Positions 38,938 to 51,618 of a DNA stretch of 64,000 bases are shown in pieces. Source of the DNA: Manis javanica. Its lineage: Eukaryota > Chordata > Mammalia > Pholidota > Manidae. The position numbers and the translations under genes were made by a program. Numbering within the stretch: the first letter of the stretch is position 1; each line of letters begins with the position of its first letter. Under the pieces are notes generated by a model. That model worked only from the letters and a program-made list of their open reading frames with translations. It was not told where the DNA came from and did no database searches. Location of the stretch: contig NC_133164.1 in NCBI RefSeq assembly GCF_040802235.1, forward strand, positions 92,186,302 through 92,250,301. The letters are read 5' to 3'.

Positions 38938-39520
38938 TTGTCTCATGGTTGTTTTCCCATTGTGGTTTTGATATGACCTGTCCCTTGAACATCCCTCATC
39001 AGATCAGTAGGGCCTAGCTTGAAAACAGGAGCAGAGTCCCAGGTTATCAAATGTTATTTTCCTTAGTACTTGTTAACACAGCTGGAGCTTGGGTCAACCG
39101 AAAGAAGGGAAATGGTTTGCCACATCCTAATAGATTTTTCTGGTTGACTCCTCCAGCTCACTGCCACCACGTGGACACCAAGCTTCCTCTAGGTCATGTG
39201 GTTGGTGGAATGGAAGTTTCTATCTGTGAGTCCTTCTATGTGCCTGTTCCCAAAATTGCTCAACAAGGTAGGACTATCACGGCACTTGGGACAGGAAAAA
39301 TGGCCCTGCTTAGTTGGCTGTAGGGGCTTAGACGAATAGAAGGGAGAGGCTGAGTGCTTGAAATGCCAGTTTTGAGATCACCCCTGTGGATTCAGCTAAG
39401 ACAGGCAGTGACCCTATGCTGGCTCCTGTGCCAGCCTGATTGCTCCACCTGGACAGGGAGACTTTGCAGCTGCCCCTCAGAGGCAGAGGTGGCAAGAACA
39501 GAACCATCACCCAGCCAGTT

Positions 39521-39667
39521 CCCAAGCCCTGCGCTCCAACTTATTCGCTTCTTATGAGACAGGGCCTCTTTTCATACTTTTTAAAAATCATTTCATTATA
39601 TGGGTTTTTCATGAAAACCACCTCATATCCTTTATGGAATGAGGCCAGGCATACATGTATGCACAAC
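39521..39667 (+). repeat. 147-bp duplicated element, copy B
   Basis: Direct copy of 38,295-38,441, 1,226 bases further on. It shares TTTTCATACTTTTTAAAAAT and CCTTTATGGAATGAGGCCAG without change and differs at scattered sites. It lies just past the KIAA1328 poly(A) site. Confidence 0.85.
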
Positions 39668-39679
39668 TGAAATTTGAGG

Positions 39680-40060
39680 ATCTTAATCTTTTTCACCAAT
39701 TGTGAAAACGAGGCTTAATAAGACAACTGAGGTCATCAGCTAGTAAGGAATAGAACTGCAGCTCTGACTCACTTCCCTTCTGCTCCCAGTCAGTCTCCAG
39801 GGTATCTAAGTCCTCCACCTCCAATTTCTCAACCTGCCAACTTCGCTTTCTCTGCTGATGCTTAACTAGCACAACAGTCCCTCCCTGGTCTTCCTGCCAG
39901 ATGGCTTGGATTCATCCTTGAACGTGTGACTTTGCCTCTCTCTGCCTTGCTCTTATCCTTACATGGGGACCATAATTGGACCTACCTTATTATGAAGGGT
40001 AAAAGCTCATGCACATAGAGCGCTCAGCATACAACAAAACAAGTACTCAGTAAGGCTTAC
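39680..40060. repeat. MIR fragments
   Basis: Antisense MIR at 39,680-39,790 (GAAAACGAGGCTTAATAAGA ... TCAGCTAGTAAGGAATAGA) and a sense MIR at about 39,920-40,060 (GACTTTGCCTCTCTCTGCC ... GCTCAGCATACAACAAAAC). Confidence 0.7.
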
Positions 40061-40199
40061 CTGTTATTCTCCATAAAGCCACCAGGGTCAGCTTATCATT
40101 GCACATCCTGATTTAACGTGCTGGACAGTTTCCAGGCTCTTAGTTTCCTGTTGCATTTATGAGAGAGTTTGGACTTCTGATCATAGTGCCTAGGCTCAT

Positions 40200-41225
40200 C
40201 ATGATTTTGCCACTGCGTCTTTGGACCTCCGGCCCCTTTCACCCACTCTTTCTCTCTCTTGGACTTCTGTGCTCCAACCACTGTGAACTTCCATTAGTTC
40301 CTGAAGGAACTCTAATATCCTTGTCCTGACCTTCTTAGGAACTTCTTAAGTCCTTTGTGTACATCCTTTGTCACAGTACTTACTGTCCTAGAATGGCCAG
40401 TTTATCTGATTCCTCCTAGACTCCAGGCCCATGATGGCCAGAGTAAGCTACCAGCCGTATTCATCACTAACTCCCCGGACAGAGAATGGTCCCTGGCACA
40501 CTGTGGACTCTGAATCATTATCATATAGATGAACAGCTGGGTGCACGGGAGGGCAGGAAGGAATATATGAAACAGGCATGAGCCTCCAAAGCCTGGTACT
40601 CCGTACTGCTCCCGACTGCTTGCGGCTCCCTCTGGAAGGAGAAAGTGAGCTCCCCCCTGAGGGGACTGGGGAAGGGTGGGGCTCAGGGACAGCTCCCCTA
40701 TTCCCACTCTAATCCCATTCCCTCACTGACTAGCATCTTATTTCCAAAACAAATCTAAGATCTGTAACTTCCCTGCTTAAAAATCCAAAGGATTCCAACA
40801 CTGTTTACAGGGCATCCCTTGGAGGACACACCAGGACTCCCAGCGTCCTGCCCGACATCCACTTCCCACCTCCTCATCTCTGCTCCTCACTGCAGGTCGT
40901 CTCCGGACACCCCGCTCTCTCCTGTCTGTGTACTCTTTCCACATCCCTTTCTTGGGTGGGTCTCAGTTGTCATTGCTCCCGTGTTTCCCTGAGCCCCCCG
41001 CATCCTTGTAGGTTCTTTTATCTCATATCTCAGTTCCACAGCACCATGGAGAACCTTCTGATGGAGCCTACCTCACATTGTGCTGTGTTTTGGGTACTGT
41101 TTGTCTTCCCTGTTAGAATGTGATGTCCAAATACAACATATACTGACCTTGGAATCAGCCCAGCCTTACCACTTGTGAACTGTATACATTTAGGCAAGTT
41201 ACTGATGTCCTGTAAGCCTTATAAT
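40200..41225 (+). repeat. L2 fragments plus MIR
   Basis: L2-type 3' sequence at about 40,300-40,510 (CTAGACTCCAGGCCCATGA ... GTCCCTGGCACACTG). Another L2 piece lies at about 40,740-41,110 (TAACTTCCCTGCTTAAAAAT ... CTGCTCCTCACTGCAGG). A MIR follows at about 41,130-41,225 (TTACCACTTGTGAACTG). All are diverged. Confidence 0.65.
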
Positions 41226-42854
41226 GCCTGGATCGCTGACCTAGCCCTGGAAACTAGGCCAGAGGAAAGCCAGAATAGTGAGGCCCAAGTGTCCATAAAA
41301 GAAGAAAAGAATGTCTAGTGAAGCCAGAGGCACTGAGAGGGGCTTAGAACATAGATAAACCAGCAGGCAGGCCCAGGAGTGAAGAGCAGTGTTGGAGTTT
41401 GTGAGAAAGCAGAAGACTAGAAGACCAGTCCCCATGTGAGGTACCTGGGTGGATGGGGCATCCGCTCTGGCCTCTCCCTCACTCCTCTGCAGTCTGCAGG
41501 TAAGTGGCCTTGCCTGGCCCCTCCTTGGCACCACCCCACAGGTGGTGATGGCCCGTGGCCTGACTGCCACTTGCGTGCCCACACCCACTGCCCTTCACCT
41601 GTTGTGCGGTTATAAGCTGGTCTTCCCCACTTTGTCCACTTCCCCATCCTTCATCCCTCTAAGTTCTGAGGTGGCCAGTCCAGTGCTGAGGTTAGGGGGC
41701 TGGAGGGAGAGCTGGCTTCCTGCTGCTTGTCGCTGCCAGTTGAGACAAGATGAGCTTCACAGTCCCCGTTTTTGGTGTTCTCCCAGCTGGAGGTGATTTA
41801 AGCTTGTTGGATTTGTATAACATTGGGAAACAGTAAACTGTGTAAATTTGCTATGTTTTTCTGGGACATTTATGGAGGGGCATTTCTAACTCAAGTGCAG
41901 AAGTTTTAAATCATTATAATAAATTCATGCTATTCAGACTTCCTTACAGTGTAATAAATTTTTTTCTAAGCATGAATGAGGAGATCCATGATTCCTCTAA
42001 TATACTATTCTGTATTTCTTCTCAAAATGACACAGCTTACTATATCAGCTTGGAGAATAATACAAGGAGATTTACTGCACTGGAGGGAAAAAGTTGAGTA
42101 GCACTGAGTCTGAGAAGGGACTTGGGAACAGTGACCCCCACACAGAACTTCTCCCCACCTCTCTGCTTGCTTCTTATCTTATGTGCACCCAGAGCAGGGA
42201 AGGCCTCGCTAGGGGTGCATTTCCCCAAATCTGCCAGCTGAGCTTAGGAAGAGAGCCTTCAAGTAGAGAAATGGGGCCAGGGACCCCAGTGGCCTTCTGT
42301 CCCATCCTATCCAGGGCAAGGTGTTGGAGTCAGACTCTTTCAGAAATGTGGACCTTCCCGGTGATGTGAAACCCCTTCTGTTATCAGTCTGAGTAGAGAG
42401 CTGCCCTGCATGCAGTCAGCCATCTCTGACCACCTGCCTCTTACCTCAGTCCTCACCTGGATGCTCACCAGCACAGAGGGTTCATAGTTTTCATCAGATT
42501 CTCAAAGGGATCTATCACCAGGAAGTTCAGAAATTACTTGTCTTCGGTTAACTCTGAAGTATTGTCTGTCCACTATGTGCTCGGCAAAGTCCAGTGCCAT
42601 CGTTCCAGACCGGCAGCAGCATATGGGAACTGTATGGAGCCACAAGGAGAGTTCCCAGAGCCACAGAGGCCTGAACAGCCACCCATGGGAGGGGGACTTC
42701 AATCAGAATTTTCCCAGATGATGGGGCTTTTTTGCTGGGCAAACACAGGGAGGGAAGGGTGCTGCAGGCAGAGGAGCAATGTGTCAAAGGCCTGCGGGCA
42801 GGGGCCTATAAAGGGAATGAGCTCCTTGAATGTTAAGCCTGGTGTTTAAACTTG

Positions 42855-43000
42855 GAGGAGCAGCAGGGTCTAGTGGAAAGAGAACTGTATCAGTTTACTT
42901 AGCGCCCCATCAGATGCTGAGGTTAAAATCTTTGCTCTGCCATCTTAACTATGTGTCACTGTGTGAGTCCCCTCACCAGAGCAGACACAGGGCCTCTATC
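42855..43000 (+). repeat. MIR SINE, degenerate
   Basis: GGTCTAGTGGAAAGAGAACT ... GCTCTGCCATCTTAACTATG ... TGTGAGTCCCCTCA follows the MIR order. Confidence 0.6.
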
Positions 43001-43959
43001 AGCAGAATGCAGGTAGCACACCAGCCTTGCCTGGCTCACAGATGGCATGGGATCCATGGAAAGATGCTCCCACACCTGCTGGGTGAACAACCACACAGCA
43101 CCTTATGTGTAATCTGGTGCTTTTGTGATTTATCTGCAGGCTGGCAAGGGGCAGTAGGCCCCTGATGCATGGAGGACTGGAGGTCCCATGGCCACCAGGC
43201 AAGCTTGGCCTGACAGCTCCCAACCATGCAGCTCTCGTGCTGCATGTCACCACCTCAGGCAAGGCCCCCAGCTCCCTCCTGAGCTCCAGTGGAGCACCCA
43301 CTGCCACACCCACCCCAGTTTCAGAATGCCAGTTGCCTGTGCCTCTGCCCCCAGCCTGGGCTGCCCTCCTGGGAGCTGGGACTGTGTCAGAGCCATCACC
43401 ACATCCTGGGGCAGGGGCCTGGCTTCTCCAGCCACCTCTGCCTCAACAGCCTGGACACTCCAGCGGCCAGCTTGGAGGACTGTCGGGAGCCCACAGAGTC
43501 AGGAGCTGACCTTGGGGGTCCCTGAGCTGTGGGTCACATGCCACCCACTTCCAGAACGGGTGTCTGCAGGTCACTCAGCTCATTCCTTCTCCCCCACCCC
43601 AGTCTCCACTCCCCACTTCTATATTTTCAATTCTGTCACCTCTCTCTTCAGAACTGAAGGTTATATCATTTTCTTGTGTTGCTAATCAGACTGCTCCTGA
43701 GGAGGGGAGTGGGAACAGTCAGAGCCAGGGTGTTTCCTTCACTCTACTGCCGTGGGCAGGATCCTCATGATGCTGCATGAACACACTTCTCCTGTCCACT
43801 CAGGAGTTTCTTCTTTCACCCTCCCACATTTGGGGATGGGGGAGGCAGTGAAAAAGGGAAAAGGAAGGGGAATTAGTTGCTGAAATGCCTGGTCCAAATG
43901 ACTGACAGCTTTCCCAGGCTGATGCATCTAATGTTCAAACTGGCCACATTTTTTTTCAA

Positions 43960-44700
43960 ACATTTTATTTTGAAGTCAGGCTTACAGTTAAGTTTTGGAA
44001 ATAATACACCTTTCACCATAGTCGCCAAGTATTAGCATTTTAACTCATTTGCTTTATCACTCACTCTTTCTTCATACATGTAAAACATATTAACACTTTA
44101 TTCTGGAATATTTGAGAGTAAATTGCAGGCATAATACTCTTCTTACCTCTAATAGTGTAGTATGTATTTCCTAACAATAAGAACATTCTCTTAACACAAC
44201 CACAGGACAATGATCAAAATTAGGAACTGACATTAATATAGTGCCATTATCTAATCTACAGACCTTATTAAATTTTGCCAAATTTCCTTTTTAACTTTTC
44301 TTTCCTCAAATATCCTTTTCAACAAATGAAAAGTAATTCTGGCCTAGGATCCAACCCAGGATCACAAATTGCATTTAGGGACCATGTCTCTTTAGACAAA
44401 TATAAACCATTTATTTTGTAGAATATTGCCCAATTGGGGCTTGTCTGATGCTTTCTTATGATTAAATTCAGATTATGCATTTTCAGCAAGAAAAGTGATG
44501 TTGTGTCCTGAGTACATCATACCCATCATATCAGGAAGCCCAAGTGACACTAACTTTGATCACCTGGTTAAGGTGATGTCTGCTAGGTTTCTCCATTATA
44601 AAGTTACTAACTTTACCTTTGTAATTCATAAATATATTGGGGTGGGGGTGGAGCGGAACTACTTTGAAGCTATATAAATGTTGTTTCTCATCTACTTTTT
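43960..44700 (-). mobile_element. old L1M-type 3' UTR fragment
   Basis: A T-rich start, then CTAGGATCCAACCCAGGATC, CATGTCTCTTTAGAC, TTGTCTGATGCTTTC, and GTGATGTCTGCTAGGTTTCT follow an old L1M 3' UTR in antisense. Same family as 17,990-18,735. Confidence 0.65.
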
Positions 44701-45259
44701 ACTCATGAGTTTCAGCATCCATTGATGATTCAATACATTCCTTACATTTAAATCCTTAGTCTTCTGCTGTGTTCCAACTCCCCTTTTGACCAGCCCAGTG
44801 CTAGGAGAGAGACTGGAAAGGGAGACAATTCATTTCTTGTCCTTAGGGCCTTCAGCTAGAGAGGGACCCACAAAGTAGAGCAGTGCAAAGCAGTGTGGGA
44901 ACAGGGCCCGGTAAAGTGGTCCCCACTGTGAGGCCAATAGGAGGTTCGAGAAGAGGTGCTCAGTCTGAGCTAGAGCACCCTGAATCAGATAGACCCTGAA
45001 TTTAGGATAGGGAGAATGGGAATGGTCAGAAATCTGGAATAACATGAGAATCTATGTTCACAGCCATCTTTAAGGGTCCCTATCCCAAATGCCATTCATC
45101 CCAGGAGCTCCCTGGGTACTGAGAAGACCAGAACCACTAGGCCTTCTTCTAATCCCCATTCAGGGTGGGACAAGGTGGGGCAGAGGGGCCTTGCTGAGAG
45201 TGTGCCAGGCATGGGTGCTTCAGAAGGGGTCCATGGGAGGCACGCCCCCCACCAATGCA

Positions 45260-45910
45260 CATGTCTACTCAGCAAACATTGTTGAGCATCTACTATGTGC
45301 CAAGCATTGATTTAGTGGTGAATGCACAAGACACTGTCAAGTAGTCCTTGACTAAAGGGGATGCCTCGAGCCCAAAGGCCTCTTAAGGTCACTCAGCACT
45401 CTAGGCAAGGCAGAGGGTGTCTTCTGCTTAGAGTCGAGACTAGAATAAAGTGGTAGGTAAACACTGCTGAATTCTCTCATTCAGGTGACTCTTCTCAAGA
45501 GCTATGCTGGAGGGCAGGGCTGCCCTCCACTGCCCCTTCCCAGCATTTAGCAGAGAGCTCTGGGCATGCTGGAATGGGCTGACTCCTTGAGAGCCAGGAT
45601 ACTTGCTGTCTTCACAATGGAGGAAACTAAGGTAGAGGGCTGAGCCTATTCCTACTCTTCTGTCCTGTGGTTAGGCTGTATGTCTTTGTTTGAGGCTTGG
45701 AAATACATCCCAAATACAATCAAAAAGGCTTCTGAGTTGTTACACAAGTGCCTTGAATGGGTAGCCTATTCCAAAGTGATTACAAGATCACACAGTGATT
45801 ACAAGCATGGAATCCATCGTCACCCTGGCTTGAACCCCAGCTCTGCTGCAGCATGACTGTCAGCACACCATTAAGCTCATCTGTAAAGTGGGGCCCAGGA
45901 CTCTGGGGAG
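45260..45910. repeat. L2-like and MIR pieces
   Basis: GAGCATCTACTATGTGCCAAG (45,281 on) is an L2/MIR-type motif. A sense MIR lies at about 45,785-45,910 (GCTTGAACCCCAGCTCTGCT ... CATCTGTAAAGTGGGGCC). Sequence between is not assigned. Confidence 0.55.
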
Positions 45911-46239
45911 GGCTACTAGGATGGTATCCACGAAGGAGCCAAGTCTGTCTGGATAAATCACTAGGTGAATTGTTTTTAAACAAGCCCCTGTGTCTTCCCT
46001 GACATACTCGTCACATACCTAAGACATCTTGCAGCCTTCCAGAAGGTCTGGGGTCTTCTGTGCCCCTCTCCTCTGGGGTGTATTTAACCTTTGCCCAACC
46101 TCCAACACTCAGCGTGTCTCCTCCTCCCCAGCCTGGGCTCTCGTCAGGGCTACCGTGGGCCCCATGCACAATTCCACCACGCTGTCCTGCAGTGTCCTTC
46201 GCTTGTCAGGGAACTTCATATGGGGGAATGAGTGCAGGG

Positions 46240-46420
46240 GTTTTGAATCTGGACCCCATTAGTTTCTCTCAGTGCAATTTCGGGCAAGTTATTTACCTTC
46301 CCCAAGCCTCTTGTTTGTTCATCTGTAAAGTAAGATGCTAGCACCTAAATCAGGAATAACTTACTGATTTAGAGATAATACCCATCAAGCGACCGGCATT
46401 GTGCCCGGAAGGTGGTCATG
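46240..46420 (+). repeat. MIR SINE
   Basis: GAATCTGGACCCCATTAG ... GGGCAAGTTATTTACCTTCC ... TTCATCTGTAAAGTAAGATG follows sense MIR. Confidence 0.75.
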
Positions 46421-47479
46421 TGTCTGCCGTCTTTCATTGGGTTCCCGCTAATTCTTAGCACTGTGCTGGAGCTTGGTGTGTACACTATGAATAGTGAACA
46501 GGTTAGGGAACAAATACCCTCCCAACCAAAGGTGATTTTCATTTAAAAAAGCAGACCTAAGTGAGGCCCAAGTATAATCCAAAGAAAACACTGGGACCTG
46601 AGGCCTCAGCAGGACTGGCCTACAGTGAGCAAGTGTGCTGGGTCTTCCCAACAGCCCTCGTGTTGGTGCCCAGGGGCTGCCCACAGAGCCCTCACCCTGT
46701 CCCCACAGGGCAAAGGTGAACCACTGTCACCTTGCTTCTGAAGCCCCTCTTTGGACCCCAAGAGGAAGACTGGACGGGAGACACGATTGGCAGCACCTGG
46801 GTCCAGTGGTGCTCCTGCCACCACTGCCTCTGGTGCCCAGGGGCTGGACCCCAGAGGAGGTGAGGAGCAAGAGTATTCATGTGGAGACTGGGGACCAGAG
46901 AGTCCTCATGCCTCAGAGAGGTACAGATGGGGGCCTCACAAATGGTTCAGATGTCTCCTGGATTTTGAGTGATGGAGAACCAGTTGGCAATTATCTTAAG
47001 AATTTGCTTATAGTTTTCTCCAGAGTTCAGTGTACTGGGGGAAACAGAGCTGACACATCCGAAAAGGGTTTTGAACTTCAGGTAGCTACATAAAATGTTA
47101 ATAAATATTACATTCATTTCCCTTTAGAATCCTCTCCTTACTAAGAATAAAAGCTCACTGGGTCTGTGGGGTTTTCCTCTCCCTCCATGCTATCCCTCTG
47201 TCCCTACCACCACCAAGTTCCACGAGGCAGGAGGACTGTGTGCTCATTAGCAGCACAGCGGTAACTTGTCCCTCACCTTCAAGAACCCTAGTTCCAGCCC
47301 AGATAATCAAGAAGAGGGAAGATCAGGACCTAAATCAATGCAGATGCTGCTGCTTCTGAAAGGTGAAATTACGATCTTTAAGAGCATGAGAAGGAGGAGG
47401 GGAGGGCGATGGGAGATCCAAGAGAAGCGGCGGTGTGGGGGAGCTGCTGGCCAGAAGGCTTACAGCTGAGGGACGGAGG

Positions 47480-47700
47480 AGGTGGAGATAAAGAGCACAG
47501 CTTTGCACACAGACTCAGGCTTAAACCCTGACTCTGGTCATCTTGGAAAGGAGTTTAACCTACCTGAGCCTGTTTCCTCATCTGCAAAACAGGGATGATA
47601 ACACCTAACTCAGAGAATTAAGCAAGATTCTAATTAAGCACTCTGCACAATGTCTAGCTCAGAGCAAGCACCGCGTAAATGATAGCTACACCCATCCTCA
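47480..47700 (+). repeat. MIR SINE, nearly full length
   Basis: AAGAGCACAGCTTTGCACAC ... CCTCATCTGCAAAACAGGG ... AGCAAGCACCGCGTAAATGA covers most of the MIR consensus in sense. Confidence 0.85.
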
Positions 47701-48459
47701 CAGAGAAGAGCCCAATTGGTAAGACTGGGCCACAATTCCTCACTCAGCAGTGGGGACCTGAGCACCCCCAGGCCTGGGCTTATCTCATGGGACTCCCACG
47801 AGGCCAGCTGTGGGAGCCCAGGGATGCCACCCCCTGGCTGTGGGCCTCCCCACTGCAAATGAGGGTGATGGCTGAGTTCCTTACACCAGTGCACCCCACA
47901 CCTACACACTAAAACAGTGTAAACAAAAACAACTGATAACACTGGCTGAAATGGGTAGCTGGATTCAGAAATGGAAAGAAGACTTCATTGTACACTTTTT
48001 CATACTTTTTGAATTTTGAAATATGTTACTTTTTCAAAAAAATAGCATTTTTAAAATGCAAAGACCAAATTAATACTCAGCCTGAGGCTATATGAACCAG
48101 GAGGAGGATGGCTGCAGACAGTAACAGCTGCAGTGACATTCGGAATGCTCTTAGGAAAAGAAAGGGTACAGAGAGGAGAGTGCGCAGGAGCATCCGCTAA
48201 TTGGAGTCTTTGGGAAAGGGTGCAAGCAGTAAGAGAGGTGTACACCTCAACAAGAGGGGATGCTCTAGGGGAAATCACAGGCTAGCTGGGCTTAATGTGG
48301 ACTGGTGTCGAGTTCAGTCTTGCTGAGGTTGGGACATGAATTGTCAAGCGAATGGAACTAAGGAGAGAGGAGAAGAGGATCAGAACCTGAACTATTCAGA
48401 GTAGCTACACTATAGAAGAATGTGTGGCTCAGAATCCTTGGGGTGGGAGGTACCTGTGT

Positions 48460-48650
48460 GTGGCTGTCTCTTATTTACTCCTCACAACTCTTGGTGGGAG
48501 GTGTTATGCTCATTTTAGAGATAAGGAAATTGAGGCCCAGAGAATTTAGGCAACTTTTCTAAAGTGACACAGAAGAAAGTTGAGAGAGCTGGGATTTCTA
48601 TCAGAACCCCTCAAAACCTGAGCCTTTGTCACTCTGATCCACTAGGTCTG
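48460..48650 (-). repeat. MIR SINE
   Basis: CATTTTAGAGATAAGGAAAT, then TTGAGGCCCAGAGAATTTAG and the GACACAGAAGAAAGTTG core, read antisense. Confidence 0.8.
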
Positions 48651-49671
48651 GGCCAATCCTTGGTAGACCTCCATAAAGGGCGCATGTGGAGATGGAGCTA
48701 TCCAGGTGCCCTGGAGACACAAGGAGTTAGCTAGCATGAGGGAAGAAAAGCTGGGGTGGAAGGAGGGCCTGGGGGCTGGTGCTGCAGCCCAGTCTCCACC
48801 TCATCAGCCTCAGGCATCTGGGAGAGCTGAAGACCAGAGACTGATGCTGGCTGGGGGTGGCAGGTAACTGAAGTGAGGCTTGCAGGGGGGAGGGAGGGGC
48901 TGCAGGGAGAGGAAGCTTCTCCTTGCAAATAGTCATCTGCAGGGTGGGGAGTGTTGGCTATATGCTTATTCCAAATGTGTTGTTATAACTTAAAAAGCAT
49001 TTCCATAACACCTCCCTCTTTGGAACATGCCTTCAGTTGTCTGAAGTTGACTGCATTCATGCAGTCAGTGAACATCCAACTGCCCTGAGCCAATAGTCTG
49101 TCAAAGATGGGATACCAGTGGTAGCCAATAATGTTTATTTGGGGGTGGATTCCATCTGGGGAGGTAAAAAATGGCCTTCACAGTCAAGTCTGTCACCTTG
49201 AGTAGGACGGGGCCCTGACCTCTCTGTCCCAACATCCCTTACACACTTTACCCAGGTGGGGAATGCTCATTTGGGTCCAGTGGGTGTAATTCAAACACTG
49301 GCCCTGGAGACCCTGTGCCAGGGACAGCTGCAGGTTTGCCCAGCCCAGTGGCAGCAGAACTTCGAAGGCAGCTGGAGGACTTGCAGGCTCCCACATTGTG
49401 GGTGGGGCAGCTCAGCGTGTCTGTGTCTCACTGTGCTGGTGTTGTGTGTGCAGGAGTGTGTGGGATCCAGCTCAGAATAGGAAAAATGTCAGATTTTTAT
49501 AAAAACCCAGGAGATGGGAGCTATTAACTGAAGGTTCTCAGGAAACATATTCTTTTCATATTAGCATCACACAGAAAGAAGGGCGGAAGGGAGAGAAGAA
49601 AAGAGGAAAGTGAGAGAGCAGGTATGAGTACAAAGATGGATGAGGAGCTGCACGTCCTTTGAAAGTGCTGC

Positions 49672-49839
49672 GGCAGAGAAGACAGTGACTCGGTGGTATC
49701 TCACTACACTGATGGACGGTGACTGCTGTGGGGCATGGGGGGACTTGATAATATGGGTGAATGTAGTAACCACATTGTTTTTCATGTGAAACCTTCATAA
49801 GAGTGTACATCAACGATACCTTTAAAAAAAGGAAAAAAA
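49672..49839 (+). mobile_element. very short 5'-truncated young L1
   Basis: The last ~150 bases of an L1 3' UTR (matching the - strand of 24.03-24.2 kb, including GTGAAACCTTCATAAGAGTG) are followed by a short A-rich tail. GAAAGTGCTGC occurs directly before (49,661-49,671) and directly after (49,840-49,850), a perfect 11-base target-site duplication. No coding sequence is left. Confidence 0.85.
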
Positions 49840-51596
49840 GAAAGTGCTGCAGAACAAGGGCTGGAGGGAGGCCAGAGGCTTACACCAGGAGCTAGTGCCT
49901 ACCCTTGGATAAGGCTGGAGGAGGCTACAAGTTCCTCCAACTGCCACAGCAAGGGGACAGGTACCCAACAGCCCAGAGGCAGCATTTAGACATCAATGAA
50001 GCATCAAAAACGTTGAGAGGAAACTGAGGAAATGAAACGACTTGATATCTGGGATTCGGGTCAAAATAATTCGTGAGTTGATGTATGTCGACTACGTGGT
50101 GTGTACACGGAGGTTCTTGATGCAAGTATTTCTATTTTGCATTACACTTAAAATAAAAGATTGGTAATAATCGATAAAAAGTCTCTTAGAAATAGGGGAC
50201 TATGAAGTAATCCCACAATTCAGGTAGAATACTAGCAGAGGAATAGAAGTCATGGATTAGAAACAGAAATTAATAAGAGTTTTCTTAAATAACACTGCAA
50301 ACCAGGGGTTCTTAATCAGGGGGTGATGGATGAGCTCAAGGAGCTTTGAACTCCCTGGAATCGTGTGCAAAGCAACCTGATAGTTTTCAAGGAATGTATG
50401 ACTTCTTCCCAGGAGTTAATAAATTGTATTCTCTCTTAAATATACTATGCATACATTAATCACCTCGTGTGTGGTTTTAAATAGAGGCTTTATTTTTTAG
50501 AATAGGCACATTAGCATCTGGACCCTGTATTTTCATCTCTCCTCGCAGTCAGCCATGCCTGCAAGAGAGCAAAACTGGCCACCTTGCTTCAGAGCCCAGC
50601 TCCCTGGGGACAGTGCCCAGGGCCTGAGAGCCACAGCTGTGTAGGTGTGTACTAGACAGAAGGGTACACGGCAGGGAGGTGGACACAAAGCAAGAGACAT
50701 TCGGGGAGGCCAGCCAGACTCCTAGGTCCTGAGAGAATGAAAGGAGGAAATGCTGCAGCAGTTGTCATTCTTTGGACAACTCAGTGGCTTTTGGCTGCAA
50801 ATGTCCAACAGAAACCATGGTTTTGAATAATCCAAGGCTCAAAACCCAGGAAATTCCTTAGAAAACACTTTTCCATTCCTAACAGGGAAGCCTAACACCC
50901 AGCTTATTGCAGTGATTTTCCCAAGAAGTACAGCTCTACAAGCTCTTCAGGGGCAGGCAGAGCAGGCTGTCACCTGGCTCACCTGGGCAGGGGAAGTGTG
51001 GGTAGTTTAGGGGACAATGAGGGTCTCATCTTGGACCCATCTCCACATTTAAGTCAAGGCGTGAAGGTCTGCCCCATTTCCTGATGCATAAAGGCTAACA
51101 TTGCACAGGCTAGTGTCAGAAACATGGAATTGGACCCTTGCCCTGGGGAGAGACGGAACAGGGTCCAGGTGTTGCTCAGTCGCCAGGGCAGAGCTCTTCT
51201 CTCCACCACTCTCCCTTCAGAGAAGCCACTCCCCACTTCCCACAGCAAGGCACAAAGGCCCTTGTCTTTCAGGACTCTTGCCTTCTCCATGACCAGGCAT
51301 CTGAAACCATGAAGCTTCCTATCCCCTTCACATTAGGGAGATGCAGACCCTCAGTGGGAATCTGCCCACTACTAGACTGGGCTGCAGAGATGAAGGCTGG
51401 GGGCCAGGCAGAGGGGTGCGGGAGGGAGCCAGACAGGCTAGAGAAAGGTCTGTCCCAGGACAGCCTGGTGAAGGACTGTGGCTAGTGTGCATGTCTGCAC
51501 TCTCACCTTAGGAAGAACTGCTGGCTCCGTCCCATCTCCCCTCCCCCGAGTCCTGGTTCATGCCCTGCCTCCTGTGGACCCCCTCCCTGAAGACAC

Positions 51597-51618
51597 GACA
51601 CACACACACACACACACA
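51597..51618 (+). repeat. (CA)n microsatellite
   Basis: About 11 CA units after GAAGACACGA. Confidence 0.9.

Larger units (their letters stand above)
35854..38955 (+). other. KIAA1328: KIAA1328 3' UTR
   Basis: From the stop codon to about 18 bases after the poly(A) signal there is no further convincing coding exon or strong acceptor. The sequence is mixed and partly GC-rich (36.6-37.4 kb). It contains copy A of a 147-bp duplicated element at 38,295-38,441. The length of about 3.1 kb is inferred from the first canonical AATAAA with a good downstream element; earlier cleavage at variant signals is possible. Confidence 0.55.

Noticed and set aside
43188..43685. 165-codon + strand frame and overlapping - strand frames
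   Set aside because: GC-rich spacer; several overlapping frames on both strands, no splice sites or recognisable domain.
46635..47093. 152-codon + strand frame
   Set aside because: No recognisable domain, overlapped by antisense frames, no transcript signals around it.
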